Shown here one piece after another: positions 1 through 10,417 of a stretch of DNA of 64,000 nucleotides. The number at the start of each line of letters is the position of its first letter. Within the stretch, counting starts at the first letter, position 1. This stretch comes from Eurosta solidaginis (Eukaryota > Arthropoda > Insecta > Diptera > Tephritidae): the NCBI RefSeq assembly GCF_040869045.1, contig NC_090320.1, positions 247,752,978 through 247,816,977 of the forward strand, given 5' to 3'. A model generated the notes under the pieces. It worked only from the letters and a program-made list of their open reading frames with translations. It searched no databases and had not been told where the DNA came from. A program made the position numbers and the translations under genes.

Positions 1-838
1 CACACCACCCTGGCAAGTTCGCTTAACCATAATGAAAACTCCTTCACCGTTGCATATGGCGTTATATTGATGGCATGGCGTGTCCACTCATATTGTTTAC
101 TGGGTGGCAATTTCATGACCAGCTGCTCCAATAGTGTGGTATTTGAAAGATGATGCTCACACCTGGCCGATGTTAAAAATCCGACGATGTTTCTTGTTTT
201 AGTGGAGAATGCTATAATTTGATCTACCTTATTCTCGCTGATACTGGGAAACTGCTGTACTTTACTTACTTGGATTCTTACTAAAATATCTGAGCGCCCA
301 AAATGAAATTCTAACTCTGCTATGGCATTTGGCACATCATTAGGATATATTAGCATGGATGCAACAGTTTCCTTGGTACGACCAACTAGGCATTTATGCA
401 GCGCATTAAATTCTGACGATTGCTGTAGCGAAATGCCTGCGTTGTGTCCTTGAATTTCGCTAAGAACAGTGGCCATTTGTCAGGATTGCCCAAAAAACTT
501 GGCAGGTCATATAATATTATCACCGATTCATTGCTTGCCAAGACTGTATCTTCCGTCTGTCGCTCTAGTAGTGACACTGGTGAACTTTGCTGCGTTGCTT
601 CTATAAGATGTCGTTGTGGTACTTGTTGCGCCTCCCGTTCTATATTGCTTCGCAAACGCTCAATATCCCGCTGGCTTTCTTCAGTCGCCACCCTCAGCTC
701 TGATACTGCATTGGTAAATGCATTCAGACTCAGAATTTGTGACGCTCCTACGGCTCCCTCCGTATTCTCCTCTGGATCATGTTGAGTACTGTCCTGGCTC
801 CGCAAATTATACACGTTGCCTCCCGGCATATTGCTCAT
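1..838 (-). pseudogene. Pao/BEL retrotransposon gag, frameshifted, cut by window edge
   Basis: On the minus strand an ATG at 838 opens a 150-residue gag N-terminus with a polar, coiled-coil-like stretch (about residues 40-75). A segment typical of the Pao/BEL gag domain (DUF1759 type) follows, with LPSFLGNPDKWPLFLAKFK near residue 113. The frame closes at 386. The same type of protein continues in another frame from about 400 down to position 1, including a segment ending in KLPPSKQYEWTRHA, so a frameshift near 395-410 inactivates the gene. Gag would form the particle that packages the element's RNA. Protease, RT and integrase would lie beyond position 1. The superfamily call rests on recognised family resemblance and is firm; the clade is not assigned. 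Confidence 0.85.
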
Positions 839-1634
839 ATATTGTATTAGACGGTGTGATTAAATTTTATTACACAAAATTTCGGACGACAATAAGACGA
901 ATTATTTTATAAGTATTAATTGCGGTGGACAACAATTATATTTTTTACCGGCAGGTACGACAATTTTTAACCGATCACTCAATTTTCTTTTGACGGCACG
1001 ATATCTATTTTAGCAAAATTACAGAATTTTTCTATTTCGCGGCAACTGTACGCGACTTTAGCCAAAAAATTTTCCGTTTTACAAAAATCCGTAACTCAAA
1101 CGATATCCAACAGCCAATCACAATAATTTGGAGAACAGTTAATTTGGAAAGATGATGTTATTGCAATTTTAGTTTATTGAAATGTATAAGAAAAAACGGT
1201 TCGCAAAACAATAACAATTTAAGTGTATGTGTATATATGTATGACAGTTGCTTTCCTTGGCGGTTGATGTATTTCCAAATTGTGTTGTCTCTGTGTTGGC
1301 TGTTGGCTTAGACTTTCTGCTCTTCTTTTGTTGTGGTGGTATTTATATTCGCAATGAAAGGTAACAATGTTGCGCATATGATTGACTACAACTTAAAATG
1401 TGAATACACAGGGTGCCATCACAGCCCATGCGCGTGTATATGTGAGTGATACTTGTACAATTGATTGCATACTTTTGGGAGTATCTCAGATATATGCATG
1501 TTGTGCGTCACTCTCCGCTGCTCGTATGGACATATGGGTAGACATAATGATTGATTTGTTGATGTGCATACGAGTCACAGCTTAGTATCGGCTTAGAGAT
1601 GATAGTATCCCTTAGTTTACTAATATTCGTCACA
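839..1634 (-). mobile_element. 5' LTR and leader of the Pao/BEL element
   Basis: Read on the minus strand from 1634, the sequence starts TGTGACGAATATTAG and carries a TATA-like box (TATAAATACC) near 1350-1337 and a poly(A) signal (AATAAAC) near 1180. It then runs into the gag ATG at 838. The inner LTR edge and primer-binding site could not be fixed; the LTR probably ends between about 1050 and 1100. The four bases outside the LTR (1635-1638) are ATAT, the same target seen at the gypsy-type LTRs here. The first 230 bp or so are clearly homologous to the LTRs at 19819, 24785 and 30301, although those elements are gypsy or solo copies. Confidence 0.7.
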
Positions 1635-1639
1635 ATATA

Positions 1640-2090
1640 TATACCACCGATCCCTATGATTTTTTCAGACAATATATGCCATATACGTAAGCATTTGATG
1701 AAACTTGAAGCTTCTAGCTGTTGAAATGGGGCAGAAATTGCGAAAAGTTTCCTATCTGAACAATCGGTTGTATGAGATATATAATATATATACCACCAAT
1801 CTCTATGATTTTTTTAGACAACAATATATGCTATATACGTAAGCATTCGTTGAAATGTGAAGCCTCTAGCTCTTGAATTGGGGCAGTAATTACGAAAAGT
1901 TTCTTATCTGAACAATCGGTTGTGGGGGATATATGCTATATATACGACCGATCTCATCCATTTTTTCAGACAACAATATGTGCAATATACGAAAGCTATG
2001 GTGAAGTTTGAAGCTTCAATCTGATAAATTGAGGAAGATATGACAAAAATCCTCTTTTTCTGAAAAATCGGTTGTATGGAGGATATATGC
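1640..2090. repeat. Three tandem ~147-bp units
   Basis: Three imperfect units start near 1642, 1787 and 1932. Each has 'accaccgatctctatgatttttt', 'agacaacaatatatgctatata', 'gaagcttctagctgttgaa' and 'aacaatcggttgta' in the same order. The third is the most diverged. There is no coding capacity. Confidence 0.8.
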
Positions 2091-2340
2091 TATAGTGGTC
2101 CGATCCGGTCGGTTCCGACAAATGTCTGATCGGACACCTAAATACACTCGCTCACCAAATTTTATCACGATATATCAAAAATTGAGGGACTAGTTTGCAT
2201 ACAAACAGACAGACGGACATGGCTAAATCAACTCAGCTCTTCATTCTTCTGATTATTTCGGTATACTTAATGGTGGGTCTATCTATTTTCCTTTAAGGAC
2301 TTAAATGGGATTCATGACGAAATTAATATACCATTTCATT
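2091..2340. repeat. Dispersed repeat tail with 'cagacagacggacatggctaaat'-type block
   Basis: This follows the tandem units and contains a GGTCCGATCCGG segment. It also contains the 'cagacagacggacatggct' block that recurs in larger repeats near 13340, 44940 and 52745. It is probably the distal part of the same mobile repeat as the tandem units. Class not determined. Confidence 0.5.
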
Positions 2341-2639
2341 TTCATGAAAGGTATAATTAGCATTGATTTCGATAAGCGACATAAACTGAGTTTTGGCATT
2401 CCCTCTACAAACCGCGCTAACATATCCTTAAAAAAAATAAACTCCTAAAAAATTAATTTTTTGTTCGCAATTCTACTTATCTTTTTCTTTCAGATTGTTG
2501 GTCTATTTTTTGACCTTCAACAAGCTAGTCCGGTATTGAATCCAACAACCCTCCAAGAACATACAACAACTGCATCCGCCGAAAAATATGTAGCTTCATC
2601 GTTTGTATTCGGTTCAACATAACGGTTGCTCCGAACTTA

Positions 2640-3065
2640 AGGCCAAATTAAACTTCCTTAACCCTAACGCCATAGTAGTAACCATACCCATATCCATATC
2701 CATCTCCAATGTGATCGATTAATTGTGCCTTAACCTAAACATCGTGAAAATTTCATAAAAATGAAGAAAACGCAAAAAATTACAAACATATTCCACAAAA
2801 AATAAGTCTCTTAGTCAAAACGTATCCAAAACAATAAATAAAATACACAAAAAGTTAATAAATTCACCAACTCAAATATTTTTAGGTTATGGATGTGGCG
2901 AAAAACCAAAAACCAATTGGTTGGCTATGGTATGGTTATGGCGTTAGCGTTATGGTATGGCACCATTAATCGATTACATTGATTTACATAAGGGAGGTTC
3001 GATCAGCTGTTTTATCTGGTTATGGTTTTATGGTTATAAGTCACCATTAATTAGCCCTTTAACCC
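2640..3065. repeat. Degraded inverted-repeat (MITE-like) element
   Basis: The left part (2640-2735, 'taaccctaacgccatag', 'caatgtgatcgattaa') is mirrored by the right part (2925-3065), where 'ttaatcgattacattg' and 'ggttatggcgttagcg' appear in inverse order. A related fragment lies near 22080-22200. The region between is A/T-rich with no ORF. Ends and TSD are not clear. Confidence 0.5.
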
Positions 3066-3578
3066 CATCACAAACATACATATTTTCTTTTCCACTTTCC
3101 TATTAGCAAATAGTTTTGAAAACTTTAGCCATCATCCAGTGAGTTTTCTAGCTCCATATCACGCTCAATTCTCACGGGAATGCTCTGGATAATTGAGACA
3201 CTTGAGAAGTAGCGGTCGTGATATTTTTGTACACATGAGTTGTGATAGACAGATGTCGCTGCTGTGTTTCATTTAACTCATACGGCTAAAGGCCAAACTA
3301 CGACATCTATTTTTGAAAAAGTAGGGTTTTTAAAGGCAGCGTTGCCAAACTAAAGACAAGAAATTAGCAAATTATCTGGCTCACAAATTGAACCAGACTT
3401 CTATCTGGATTTATCTGGCTTAAATCGTTGTTGTTGCATTTACATGCAAATTTACATATTTATCTGGCTCATGATCTTTGCGACGGGATAATGGCTTTTG
3501 AGATCTAAAGAAAGGATATATTGTTGATGAACGATTTAAATAAACCGCTACCACGCTTCAACTCAACAAGTACAATGG
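3066..3578. other. No gene seen
   Basis: AT-rich non-coding sequence without a plausible ORF. Repeated 'tatctggct' phrases near 3375-3465 are the only visible pattern. Confidence 0.6.
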
Positions 3579-3592
3579 AGTAAAGTTGATAA

Positions 3593-3963
3593 AAAAATAG
3601 ATAAATGTAAGGCGCGATAACCTCCTAAGAGATCTAAGGACGAGCTTCTCTTCCATTTTGCGTCGTACTCCTATTTTTTTCCTAGCTTATTGCAGTATTG
3701 GCGGGATGGGACGTACTTGTTTAATGCCGACTCCGAATGGCATCTGCAAGGCATATGAGTTTTCACTGAGAGCTTTTCATGGCAGAAATAGACTCGGAGT
3801 GCTTGCCAAACACTGCCGAGGGGCGACCTCACTTAGAAAAATTTTCTTCCAATTGAAAAAACTTGTTTCTAAAGTTTTTTATGTTGCTTTTTCCGGGGCG
3901 TGAACCCAGGATCTTCGGTGTGGTAGGCGCTAGCACGCTACCATCACACCACGGCGGCCGCAA
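3593..3963 (-). mobile_element. tRNA-derived SINE, full length, 14-bp TSD
   Basis: Flanked by perfect direct repeats AGTAAAGTTGATAA at 3579-3592 and 3964-3977. On the minus strand the head carries an A-box-like TGGTGTGATGG (3951-3941) and a B-box-like GGTTCACGCCCC (3906-3895), the layout of an internal RNA polymerase III promoter. A body and an A/T-rich tail at 3593-3602 follow. The body includes the 'ggttatcgcgccttac' segment that recurs at 9888-9965, 15758-15835 and in the 56945-57130 copy. The element is non-coding and would depend on a LINE for movement. Confidence 0.88.
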
Positions 3964-3977
3964 AGTAAAGTTGATAA

Positions 3978-4880
3978 GGCCGAGCAATATTAGCACCTTG
4001 GAATAGTAAAATAGAGTTTCTTCAAACAAAAAATGGTGATGTAGTCGCAATGCCCGAAATGTTGAAAGGGGACAAACAAATCAATGTTGTCTTACGAGTC
4101 TTACAGATTAACCCCCATCGAGTAAAGTGGCGTCGAGCAAGCTTCTCTCGAGGAGGGTTCTCGATTCGATTGGTATCTTTGGATACACTGCTTGCCAGTG
4201 CTTTGCAGTGTGGTTTCCCCAGTAAGGAGAACAGAGTTTAAGAAGCACTTCTCTGCATAAAGATGGATATAGATATTGCTTTACTTTTTTTGCAATTAGT
4301 CAGTTCAAACTTTAACAGCTCCGTAAATATGTATCCTTCGAATATTTATGGTTGAAAAAACACCCCATACAAAGTTTAGATTTTCAGAAACAGAATTTTG
4401 TTGAGGTGGCAATGCTTCTTCAGCATTTGACAACGTCAAAGGGGAACTATCTTGTTTTCTTGTTTCATTTGAATTAGATTTTCAAAGCATGCTATGATAG
4501 TTATTTTACTGAAATAAAATTCGCTGTTGTTGGGAGCCAAACGGAACCAAAGCGATATTGTTGTGAGTCATAATGAGCTATTGCGTCAGCATCGTTGGTG
4601 TTGATGCCATTAATTCATTGTACTCCGAATGTAAAAACAGTATAGCAATTCAGCAACACTTAACCCTCAGAATGACCCATTATAAGACTCAAAAAGGCCG
4701 AACAATATACCTTAAAAATTCTTCTTATCGCACATAACCGCGATTACGGCGAAAGTTCCGGTAGGATTATTATTGTTAGGCCTTGATGCACAGCGACCTG
4801 AAGTTTGATCTATTGCGCTTGCCCTTTTAGCTTATAGCAGTGTGCGGAGGCTTTTCATTTCAGCACGTATTTGAAATATT
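3978..4880. other. No gene seen
   Basis: Only short ORFs without recognisable content. There is no clear repeat structure. It is probably within the distal intron or 3' region of the E2 gene. Confidence 0.55.
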
Positions 4881-4883
4881 GTC

Positions 4884-5182
4884 TATTATTTTCAATGACT
4901 CATGACGGCTATTCTGGTTGGACACTGCCTTCTGGCATCACATGCCTTTAAACTAGGCTTGGTCAGTGATATCAGATGTGGGAAGTGCGGGTTGGAGGAG
5001 GAAACGGTCGAGCACGTTCTGTGCTCGTGCCCTGCACTTGCTTAAGTCCTAGAAAGCTTCTAGTATTTGCCAAGAGGACGGAGTTATTTTATAACATTGG
5101 TCCTGGTTTTTGATAGTTTTTCAGTGTGGTTGTTAAAACAAACTTCTGGTAACACTACGGACCCATTCAGTCTACATGAGGT
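4884..5182 (+). pseudogene. 3' end of an I/LOA-type LINE (RNase H/zinc tail), decayed
   Basis: Reads as the C-terminal tail of a non-LTR retrotransposon ORF2, with a Cys-rich motif (CGLEEETVEHVLCSCPAL). It is nearly the same as the longer copy at 33423-34172, but has an internal deletion after 5040 and an untranslated end. The 3' end is interrupted at about 5200 by a (CAA)n retroposon. The last bases of this LINE ('catggaccggccagttcaac') resume at 5612-5640. Confidence 0.8.
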
Positions 5183-5202
5183 TTCAGTCTATATGGTTTT
5201 CC

Positions 5203-5609
5203 CAAGTGGGTTAGAATATACCCGCGGTAGGTATGCCTGTCGTAAGAGGCGACTAAAATACCAGATTCAAGGGGCTGTGTAGCGCAACCCATTCAGGTTG
5301 CCAGCGCAATATATATAGCGTCTCCAAACCCAATTGTCAACCTCACCTATCCGTAGCGAATCCTGTTTCACTAACAGACGAGGCTCTGGCGACCCCAAGC
5401 TCCTCATGAAACTAGGGGGTGGAGAGGGAGGGATGGCCTGAAGGTTTAATGTGGCCATATAAATCGTTCCCGAGATGGTCGGGATAGCACCTTAATGGTG
5501 ATCTGTTACCGGAGCGTACCGGGTCTGTATCCGGCAAAGGACCATCACATCGATAACACTCCCCAAAGCCTTCGGGGAGAAACCTTATCGCTACAACATC
5601 AACAGGTCC
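5203..5609 (+). mobile_element. (CAA)n-tailed SINE-like retroposon, near full length
   Basis: About 400 bp, non-coding, starting with a GTTAGAATATACCCGCGG segment and a hairpin-forming 'ggtatgcctgtcgtaagagg' region, and ending in 'cgctacaacatcaac'. The same family occurs at 6310-6660 (minus), 32060-32473 (minus) and 39983-40303 (plus, 13-bp TSD), with a relic at 52080-52280. It sits inside the 3' untranslated part of the LINE at 4884-5182. No clear tRNA-type promoter boxes were found. Confidence 0.8.
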
Positions 5610-5860
5610 TCATGGACCGGCCAGTTCAACCTAACCTATCCTTCATAGGTCCTATCATACATATATCAAAATCTGAGCTCGGAGATATTTTGAAGTCTCA
5701 ATTCATCAAGTGTGGAATGCTTCTTTTTATCAGCACAGAAAAGGCAGGCATTCCCACTAAAGCATCAACAGAAGATGTGCTCATCGCACCTATTATACCC
5801 ACACAAACTAGTCGATGCACTTTTTTTAAAATAGTGATTTATTTGGTCTTCATTACTTAC

Positions 5861-6210
5861 CTGCTAAATTCTTTTGAACTTTTCGTCTTTCGTACAATTC
5901 GTCCCTGACCTTTAACCAAACTCGCTGCAAACTGCATTAGTACCGCTTCCACGGTATAAGCTGAAGCCCAGCCGCGTGGTGTTAAAAGTTCCATACATAT
6001 TGCTCCACCCTCCATAACGAATCCCTTTTCGATACGCGGCTCAACGACTCGCATGAATGGCGGTGCGAATGGAAAATTATCGGGAAAAACAAGATGCAGG
6101 AGTATAAATGGAATGTTCATTTCGACCATATCCTTTGCTAATTTAGAATCTGGATCGACAATGTGTAAACGTGCATACCATTCGTACAAATTGTCATTTA
6201 TAAGTTCGAC
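5861..6210 (-). CDS. UBE2QL1 (CG4502-like): Ubiquitin-conjugating E2, UBE2Q-like 1 type: exon 3 (catalytic core)
   Basis: This 350-bp minus-strand exon encodes the catalytic fold of an E2 of the UBE2Q/UBE2QL1 branch, which takes ubiquitin from E1 as a thioester and passes it to substrates with an E3. Conserved blocks are NLYEWYARLHIVDPDS, FPDNFPFAPPFMRVVEPR, GGAICMELLTPRGWASAYTV and QFAASLVKGQGR. The active-site Cys is in GGAICMELL, about residue 210 of the assembled product. The usual E2 HPN tripeptide is absent, as known for this branch. The acceptor is ccacag at 6216-6211 and the donor GTAAGT follows 5861. The preceding exon ends exactly in phase with the first codon here. The exon ends two bases into a codon, so a last exon of roughly 25-30 residues is expected at lower coordinates; I did not find it down to position 1. 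Likely cytosolic or nuclear. Confidence 0.92.
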
Positions 6211-6309
6211 CTGTGGATACGAAACCAAAAATAATATATTATAAATATATACGTATTTATAAATAATATCTATGCATATGTGTATTATCGAACTTCGAAC
6301 GCCTACTAT

Positions 6310-6660
6310 TATGTTGTTGTTGTTGTGGCGATCAAGACACTCCCCGAAGGCCTTGAGGAGTTTCATCGAGTTGATGGTCCTTTGTTACGACCTCATGCGA
6401 CCTTCTAGGCCATACCGCCCTCCCACCCCCTAGATCCATCAGGAGTTCGGGGTCGCCAGAGCCTCGGCTGTTAATGAAACAGGGTTCACCACGGATAGGT
6501 GAGGTTGACAATTGCGTTTGGAGAAGCTATGTATTGCGCTGGCAACCTGAAAGGGCTGCGCTACACAAACCCCTTGAATCCGGTATTTTAGTCGCCTCTT
6601 ACGACAGGCATACCTACCGCGAGCATATTTTAACCCCCTAAACCGCTAGGAGGCTGATTA
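6310..6660 (-). mobile_element. (CAA)n-tailed SINE-like retroposon
   Basis: Minus-strand copy of the family at 5203-5609: the tail reads TTGTTGTTGTTG at 6313-6326 on the plus strand and the 5' part ends near 6655 with 'ccgctaggaggct'. Somewhat diverged. It lies in E2 intron 2 in the same orientation as the gene. Confidence 0.8.
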
Positions 6661-6884
6661 CGAAAAACATGCTCATGGCTCTATCTCTTCAAACAAATTG
6701 GATTGGTTTCCATACCCAAATTTCATTTATTTTCGCGTGTAGTGAAATGGATTGGTCAAGATAACACCAACGGCTTCACGCATTTACATGAAAGTTTGAC
6801 AGATGAGAAATATAGATGGTGGTAAAGATAAAAGTAGAGGTTGAAGTGTAGTACGAAATAGAGGACGGCGATGAGGCGAGAATA

Positions 6885-7490
6885 CTTCCCATCAGGGAGA
6901 GAAATAAGATGCTAACCAGACAGTTCCTGTTGAATACCCAGAAACCTGGGCATCCCAACAGGCATCTGACTGATGAACCAACACCACTCAGGGGCTTAAG
7001 GAGTAATCTCTGTAAGCATTATGAGGAAATACGGCACCTGACAACTCAGCCGCATGAAGCCAAAAAAGACAAGCAGGTCCTCATTGAACTCTACAAACAG
7101 GCGTCGGACCTTTATGCCGGAAATTGCCCGGTGAATCCAGTACTCAAAGAACAGCACCCAAAACTTGGGGAAGAGGAACGCACACTCCCCAGGGAAACAC
7201 GTGTCACTCAAGCTCAACTTCGATCTGGATACTGTAACAGATTAAACCCTTACCTATCCAGAATCAATCCCGACATACAAAATGTATTCCCCGCTTACAA
7301 TGTGTTCCCACATGACACCGACCATCTCTTTAATTGTAATGTGGAACCAACGCCTCTAACACCCCTCTCAATATGGTCCACCCCTGTTGAAACAGCAAGT
7401 TCCTTGGACTCCCGTTAGAGGATATTGATGACAATTTGCGACCGGTCGCACCTATTGGATGGGGCGAAGCACTGCTACAACAACAACAAC
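6885..7490 (+). pseudogene. 3' end of a jockey-like LINE with (CAA)n tail
   Basis: Encodes the C-terminal part of a jockey-type ORF2 (from about 6909), including TLPRETRVTQAQLRSGYCNR and a decayed Cys/His tail (FPHDTDHLFNC). Two expected Cys codons in the tail motif are replaced (VFPAYNV). The stop is at 7416-7418. About 70 bp of 3' UTR end in 'gctacaacaacaacaacat' (7473-7491). The start is 5'-truncated, as is usual for LINE copies. A related minus-strand fragment lies at 60455-60960. The 3' end matches that of the (CAA)n retroposons, suggesting they share retrotransposition machinery. Confidence 0.82.
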
Positions 7491-7494
7491 ATGT

Positions 7495-8059
7495 TCTACA
7501 TGGGAATGGATAGTTTAACGAAAAAAAAGCAGTAAGAGGGAAAGAGGAGTGTAAGGGTCAAGGAGAGGCAATGCATGTGGAAGCGGTAGAGATAGTAGCG
7601 GAAAGAGAAGGAATAGGGCTCTGTAAGGGAAAGGGTGGGCGGGTACAGTTTGCGTGAAAGGGAGAGGGAATAGAAGAGAGGGGGGATTCCAACGCAGAAA
7701 TAGGTCAAACGTAGAGGAAGAAGAAGAAATAGTTATAAGGGTAAGATTATGGAAATAAGAAGGAATATAGAAGAGGTTCTGAGCAAAGGTTTGGAAAAGA
7801 TGTGACCAAGAAAGTGAAAAATAGCAGCAGTAATTTTTCTTAACTTTGTCAATTAAATATTTATTTTGCTAATTTTTGATATTTTAAGAAAAAATTTATT
7901 TGATTTGTAACCGAAACTACCAATCTCGAAAACTTTTTCGGAAAAGTTCGAAAATTCGAGAAAATTTCGAATTTTTTACCTGCAGTTCTCTGAATTTTTT
8001 TGAGTATGCATTTGCCAAATCAATTTTAGCAAAGTTATAGGTCCCTCAAAATAAGCATA
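7495..8059. other. No gene seen; purine-rich tract
   Basis: 7500-7760 is strongly A/G-rich (gaaggaata, gagaggg) and 7830-8059 is AT-rich. No coding signal. Confidence 0.6.
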
Positions 8060-9235
8060 AGGTTTGGTTGAATTGGCCGGTGAGGACCTCACATAGACGA
8101 CTCTTTTTGTCTAGTGTTACCAGAAGTTTAACTACCAAACTGAAAAATTCTAGAGGAAACCAGGTGCTATGTTATAAAATTACTCCATCCTCTTGGCAAA
8201 TACTAAAAGCTTCCTAGAACCTATGCTATTTACTGCTTCTAGATCTGATGGCTGTGTCACTACATACAGCTGGAGCCTTAGCCTTGTGAGTATGGTGTAC
8301 GAACACAAAACGTGTTCGATCGTTTCTTACCCAACACATCACGTCCTACAGCTACTATTATCGTCACCTAGCATCCACACACTTGGTTCCACGCCTTTCC
8401 TGCTTGGTCGATCATGTGCAACTCTCGCCTTCTTTTAATTTCGCCAAATCTGATTAGGAAGTCTACGGTAAAAGCTTCGAGAAATGCGTCTCTTCAGCTA
8501 GCTCATCCGCGTTTTCATTTCCATCTATTCCCATATGCCCAGGGACCCAATGTAGATTTATATATATCTCCCCATCCTGATTTTTTCCAGGAATTGCTTA
8601 CACTTCAACTCACTTTTAGATGTTGTGCTATGAGAGATTATAGCGGCTGCAGTTTAAGCTATTTTCCTCCAGTCATACACAAAAACACTACAGTGATCTG
8701 GCAGCTTGTAGGATTTGTTTGTTTCCGGATCTGCGCAGTACACTGCAGGCCCTACTTCTTCTATTAATTAATAACCATCGGTATACACGTATATCGCTGC
8801 GTATGCCATTTGAGCGCCCTTACGCAATCCTTCCACCACTATCGTGGCCCACAGAGACCCATCGAAGCGCATGTAGGGAACTAGTTAGTATGCCCATCCA
8901 ATATTTGACAACGATATGACAGTATGGTCTGCGCTCAAGCTGCCCCGAGTCATTAAGTCTCGTTGCAGTTGTTAACGCTATGTTCTTCGCCACCAGATCT
9001 ACAGGTTTAATGTGCACAATGGCATACAGTGCAGTCGGGGTTGTTTTCAGGGCTTTGGTCACACTTAGCATTCATAGCATTCATTTGAGGTACGTTCTTT
9101 TTTGAGTGGCCGTCCACCAAACAAGGACTCCATAGTATAGAATGGGATTTACAATCGCCGTAAATATCCCATGAGAGATAGAAGGCGGTAAACCACAGGG
9201 ACACTCAAGCATTACATGTATAAAGTGCCGTCAAG
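8060..9235 (-). pseudogene. I/LOA-type LINE 3' half, decayed
   Basis: On the minus strand this shows the post-RT domain (residues like HGIFTAIVNPILYYGVLVWW near 9190-9110, then ALKTTPTALYAIVHIKPVDLVAKNIA), an RNase H remnant, the Cys tail and the 3' UTR ending near 8062. Frames are interrupted repeatedly by stops and frameshifts. It is the same family as the plus-strand copy at 33400-34290. A fossil in intron 2 of the E2 gene. Confidence 0.78.
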
Positions 9236-9594
9236 GCTGAACAGTTGGTTGATGGCGTGCCACTGTCCACCGATATTGTGACCTCCTACAGCCCTCAATG
9301 TACTTAAGACCTTCCATGATCGCCTATTGAAAGCCCGGAAACATATGACTGATCTTCCCCGCCTTTGGTAGGAAAACCACAAATCCCCATGAACACACAC
9401 ACACAATTTCATCAAAATCAGTGCAGTCGTTTGTCGTTGTGTGTAGCCTGAAGTCCTTGGCTTTCCATGGCAGCCGGCTCTTTGTACCGGAGCGACTCGG
9501 GATTTTTCCCCCGACCAAGGGCTGTCATTTAATTTCCATTTAATTTGTTAAAAGGGTGTTCAGTCAAAAACAAGCGTACAGAAACAATAAATGT
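9236..9594. other. No gene seen
   Basis: No recognisable protein on either strand. It may hold further decayed LINE sequence that I cannot identify. Confidence 0.5.
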
Positions 9595-10158
9595 TGTAAC
9601 GAATTTTGGGAAATTCCGCTTATTTGAAACCTTCTGCTAACGTCCGAAGCAGTAAATTGTCGAATAAATCACTCCAATGATCAGTATTGCAATATGGTCT
9701 TTATTTAGTCTACTTGGGAGTAGTACAATTATACTTCAATATCACGTACTTCACAACAGCGTGTTTAAATCAAAACTGATTCCTGACTACTCAGCTTGCG
9801 CTGCTTTTATACTCTCCGTTGCTTAATTAGCATATTTCTACTAAAGTCTAGACGTTTCGCCTTCTAGAACTGCTGTATGAGGAGCAAGGCGCAAATTGGA
9901 AGAGAAGCTCGGCCTTAGATATCTTCGGAGGTTATCGCGCCTTACATTTATTTATATTTATTTATATGCGTGTGTATGTGTGAGCAACTAACTTTGGCTG
10001 ATGACAACATGTGTGTGCGTGAGTCATTATTCGTCACCTTTTATGTACGTGTGTAAATGCATTAAATTCATGTATTCATGTACATGAGAGTGGCAGCTTA
10101 CTTTATTGTTGTTGTGCCTTTATTTACTAACAGCTTAGTGATGCTAAAATTCGCCACA
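9595..10158 (-). mobile_element. Solo LTR (TGTGGCGAAT...ATTCGTTACA family), minus strand
   Basis: Read on the minus strand it starts TGTGGCGAATTTTAG at 10158 and ends ATTCGTTACA at 9595. The start matches the composite LTR at 47942, and the last 130 bp match 51000-51110. Flanks are ATAT (10159-10162) and ATGT (9591-9594), a possible decayed 4-bp TSD. No internal region remains, so it is a solo LTR from LTR-LTR recombination. A 3' SINE piece interrupts it. Confidence 0.8.
9888..9965 (+). repeat. SINE 3' fragment inside the solo LTR
   Basis: 'aaggcgcaaattggaagag' and 'ggttatcgcgccttacattt' match the 3' body of the SINE at 3593-3963. The tRNA-like head is missing, as in a 5'-truncated insertion. 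Confidence 0.75.
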
Positions 10159-10209
10159 ATATATTCAAAATTTGCTCGTTTAACGTAATTAAATTTCGAA
10201 ATAACTTAC

Positions 10210-10351
10210 CGTAAAAACCGAAGCCTTTTTACTATTATGTATTTTTTGTATTTCCTTGTACTCTTTCATTAAACGACGTGCGCGAATACTGTGATCGGGA
10301 GCATGTTGAATATTGACTGGCATAATCATACGATTAGGGGCTGGTGAAATT
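10210..10351 (-). CDS. UBE2QL1 (CG4502-like): UBE2Q-like E2: exon 2
   Basis: This 142-bp minus-strand exon is too short to show as a long ORF but is well supported. The acceptor is ctag just above 10351 and the donor is GTAAGT after 10210. Its first base completes the Lys codon left by exon 1, and its end is in phase with exon 3. It encodes ISPAPNRMIMPVNIQHAPDH (about residues 92-111), then a basic helix-like SIRARRLMKEYKEIQKIHN and KKASVFT, leading directly into the E2 fold. The LMKEYKEI helix is where the first helix of an E2 fold is expected. Confidence 0.88.
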
Positions 10352-10417
10352 CTAGAATATTAAATGAGCAGAAAATAAAAATTTACTGTTAAAACGTATT
10401 TCGCTAAATACACATAC

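Larger units (their letters stand above)
6211..10209 (-). other. Intron 2 of the E2 gene (~4.0 kb), filled with mobile elements
   Basis: Bounded by donor GTAAGT next to 10210 and acceptor ccacag at 6211. It holds a (CAA)n retroposon, a jockey-like LINE fragment, an RNase-H LINE fragment and a solo LTR with a SINE piece. Intron 1 of the same gene is only 66 bp, so the size comes from insertions. Confidence 0.85.

Noticed and set aside
3895..3951. A tRNA gene (A and B boxes on the minus strand)
   Set aside because: No complete cloverleaf or acceptor stem could be drawn, and the boxes lie in a 371-bp unit with a TSD; it is a SINE head.
5857..6366. Reading the E2 as a single-exon gene starting at 6366
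   Set aside because: The upstream 50 residues are low-complexity intron sequence, and a splice acceptor at 6211 joins in phase with exons 2 and 1.
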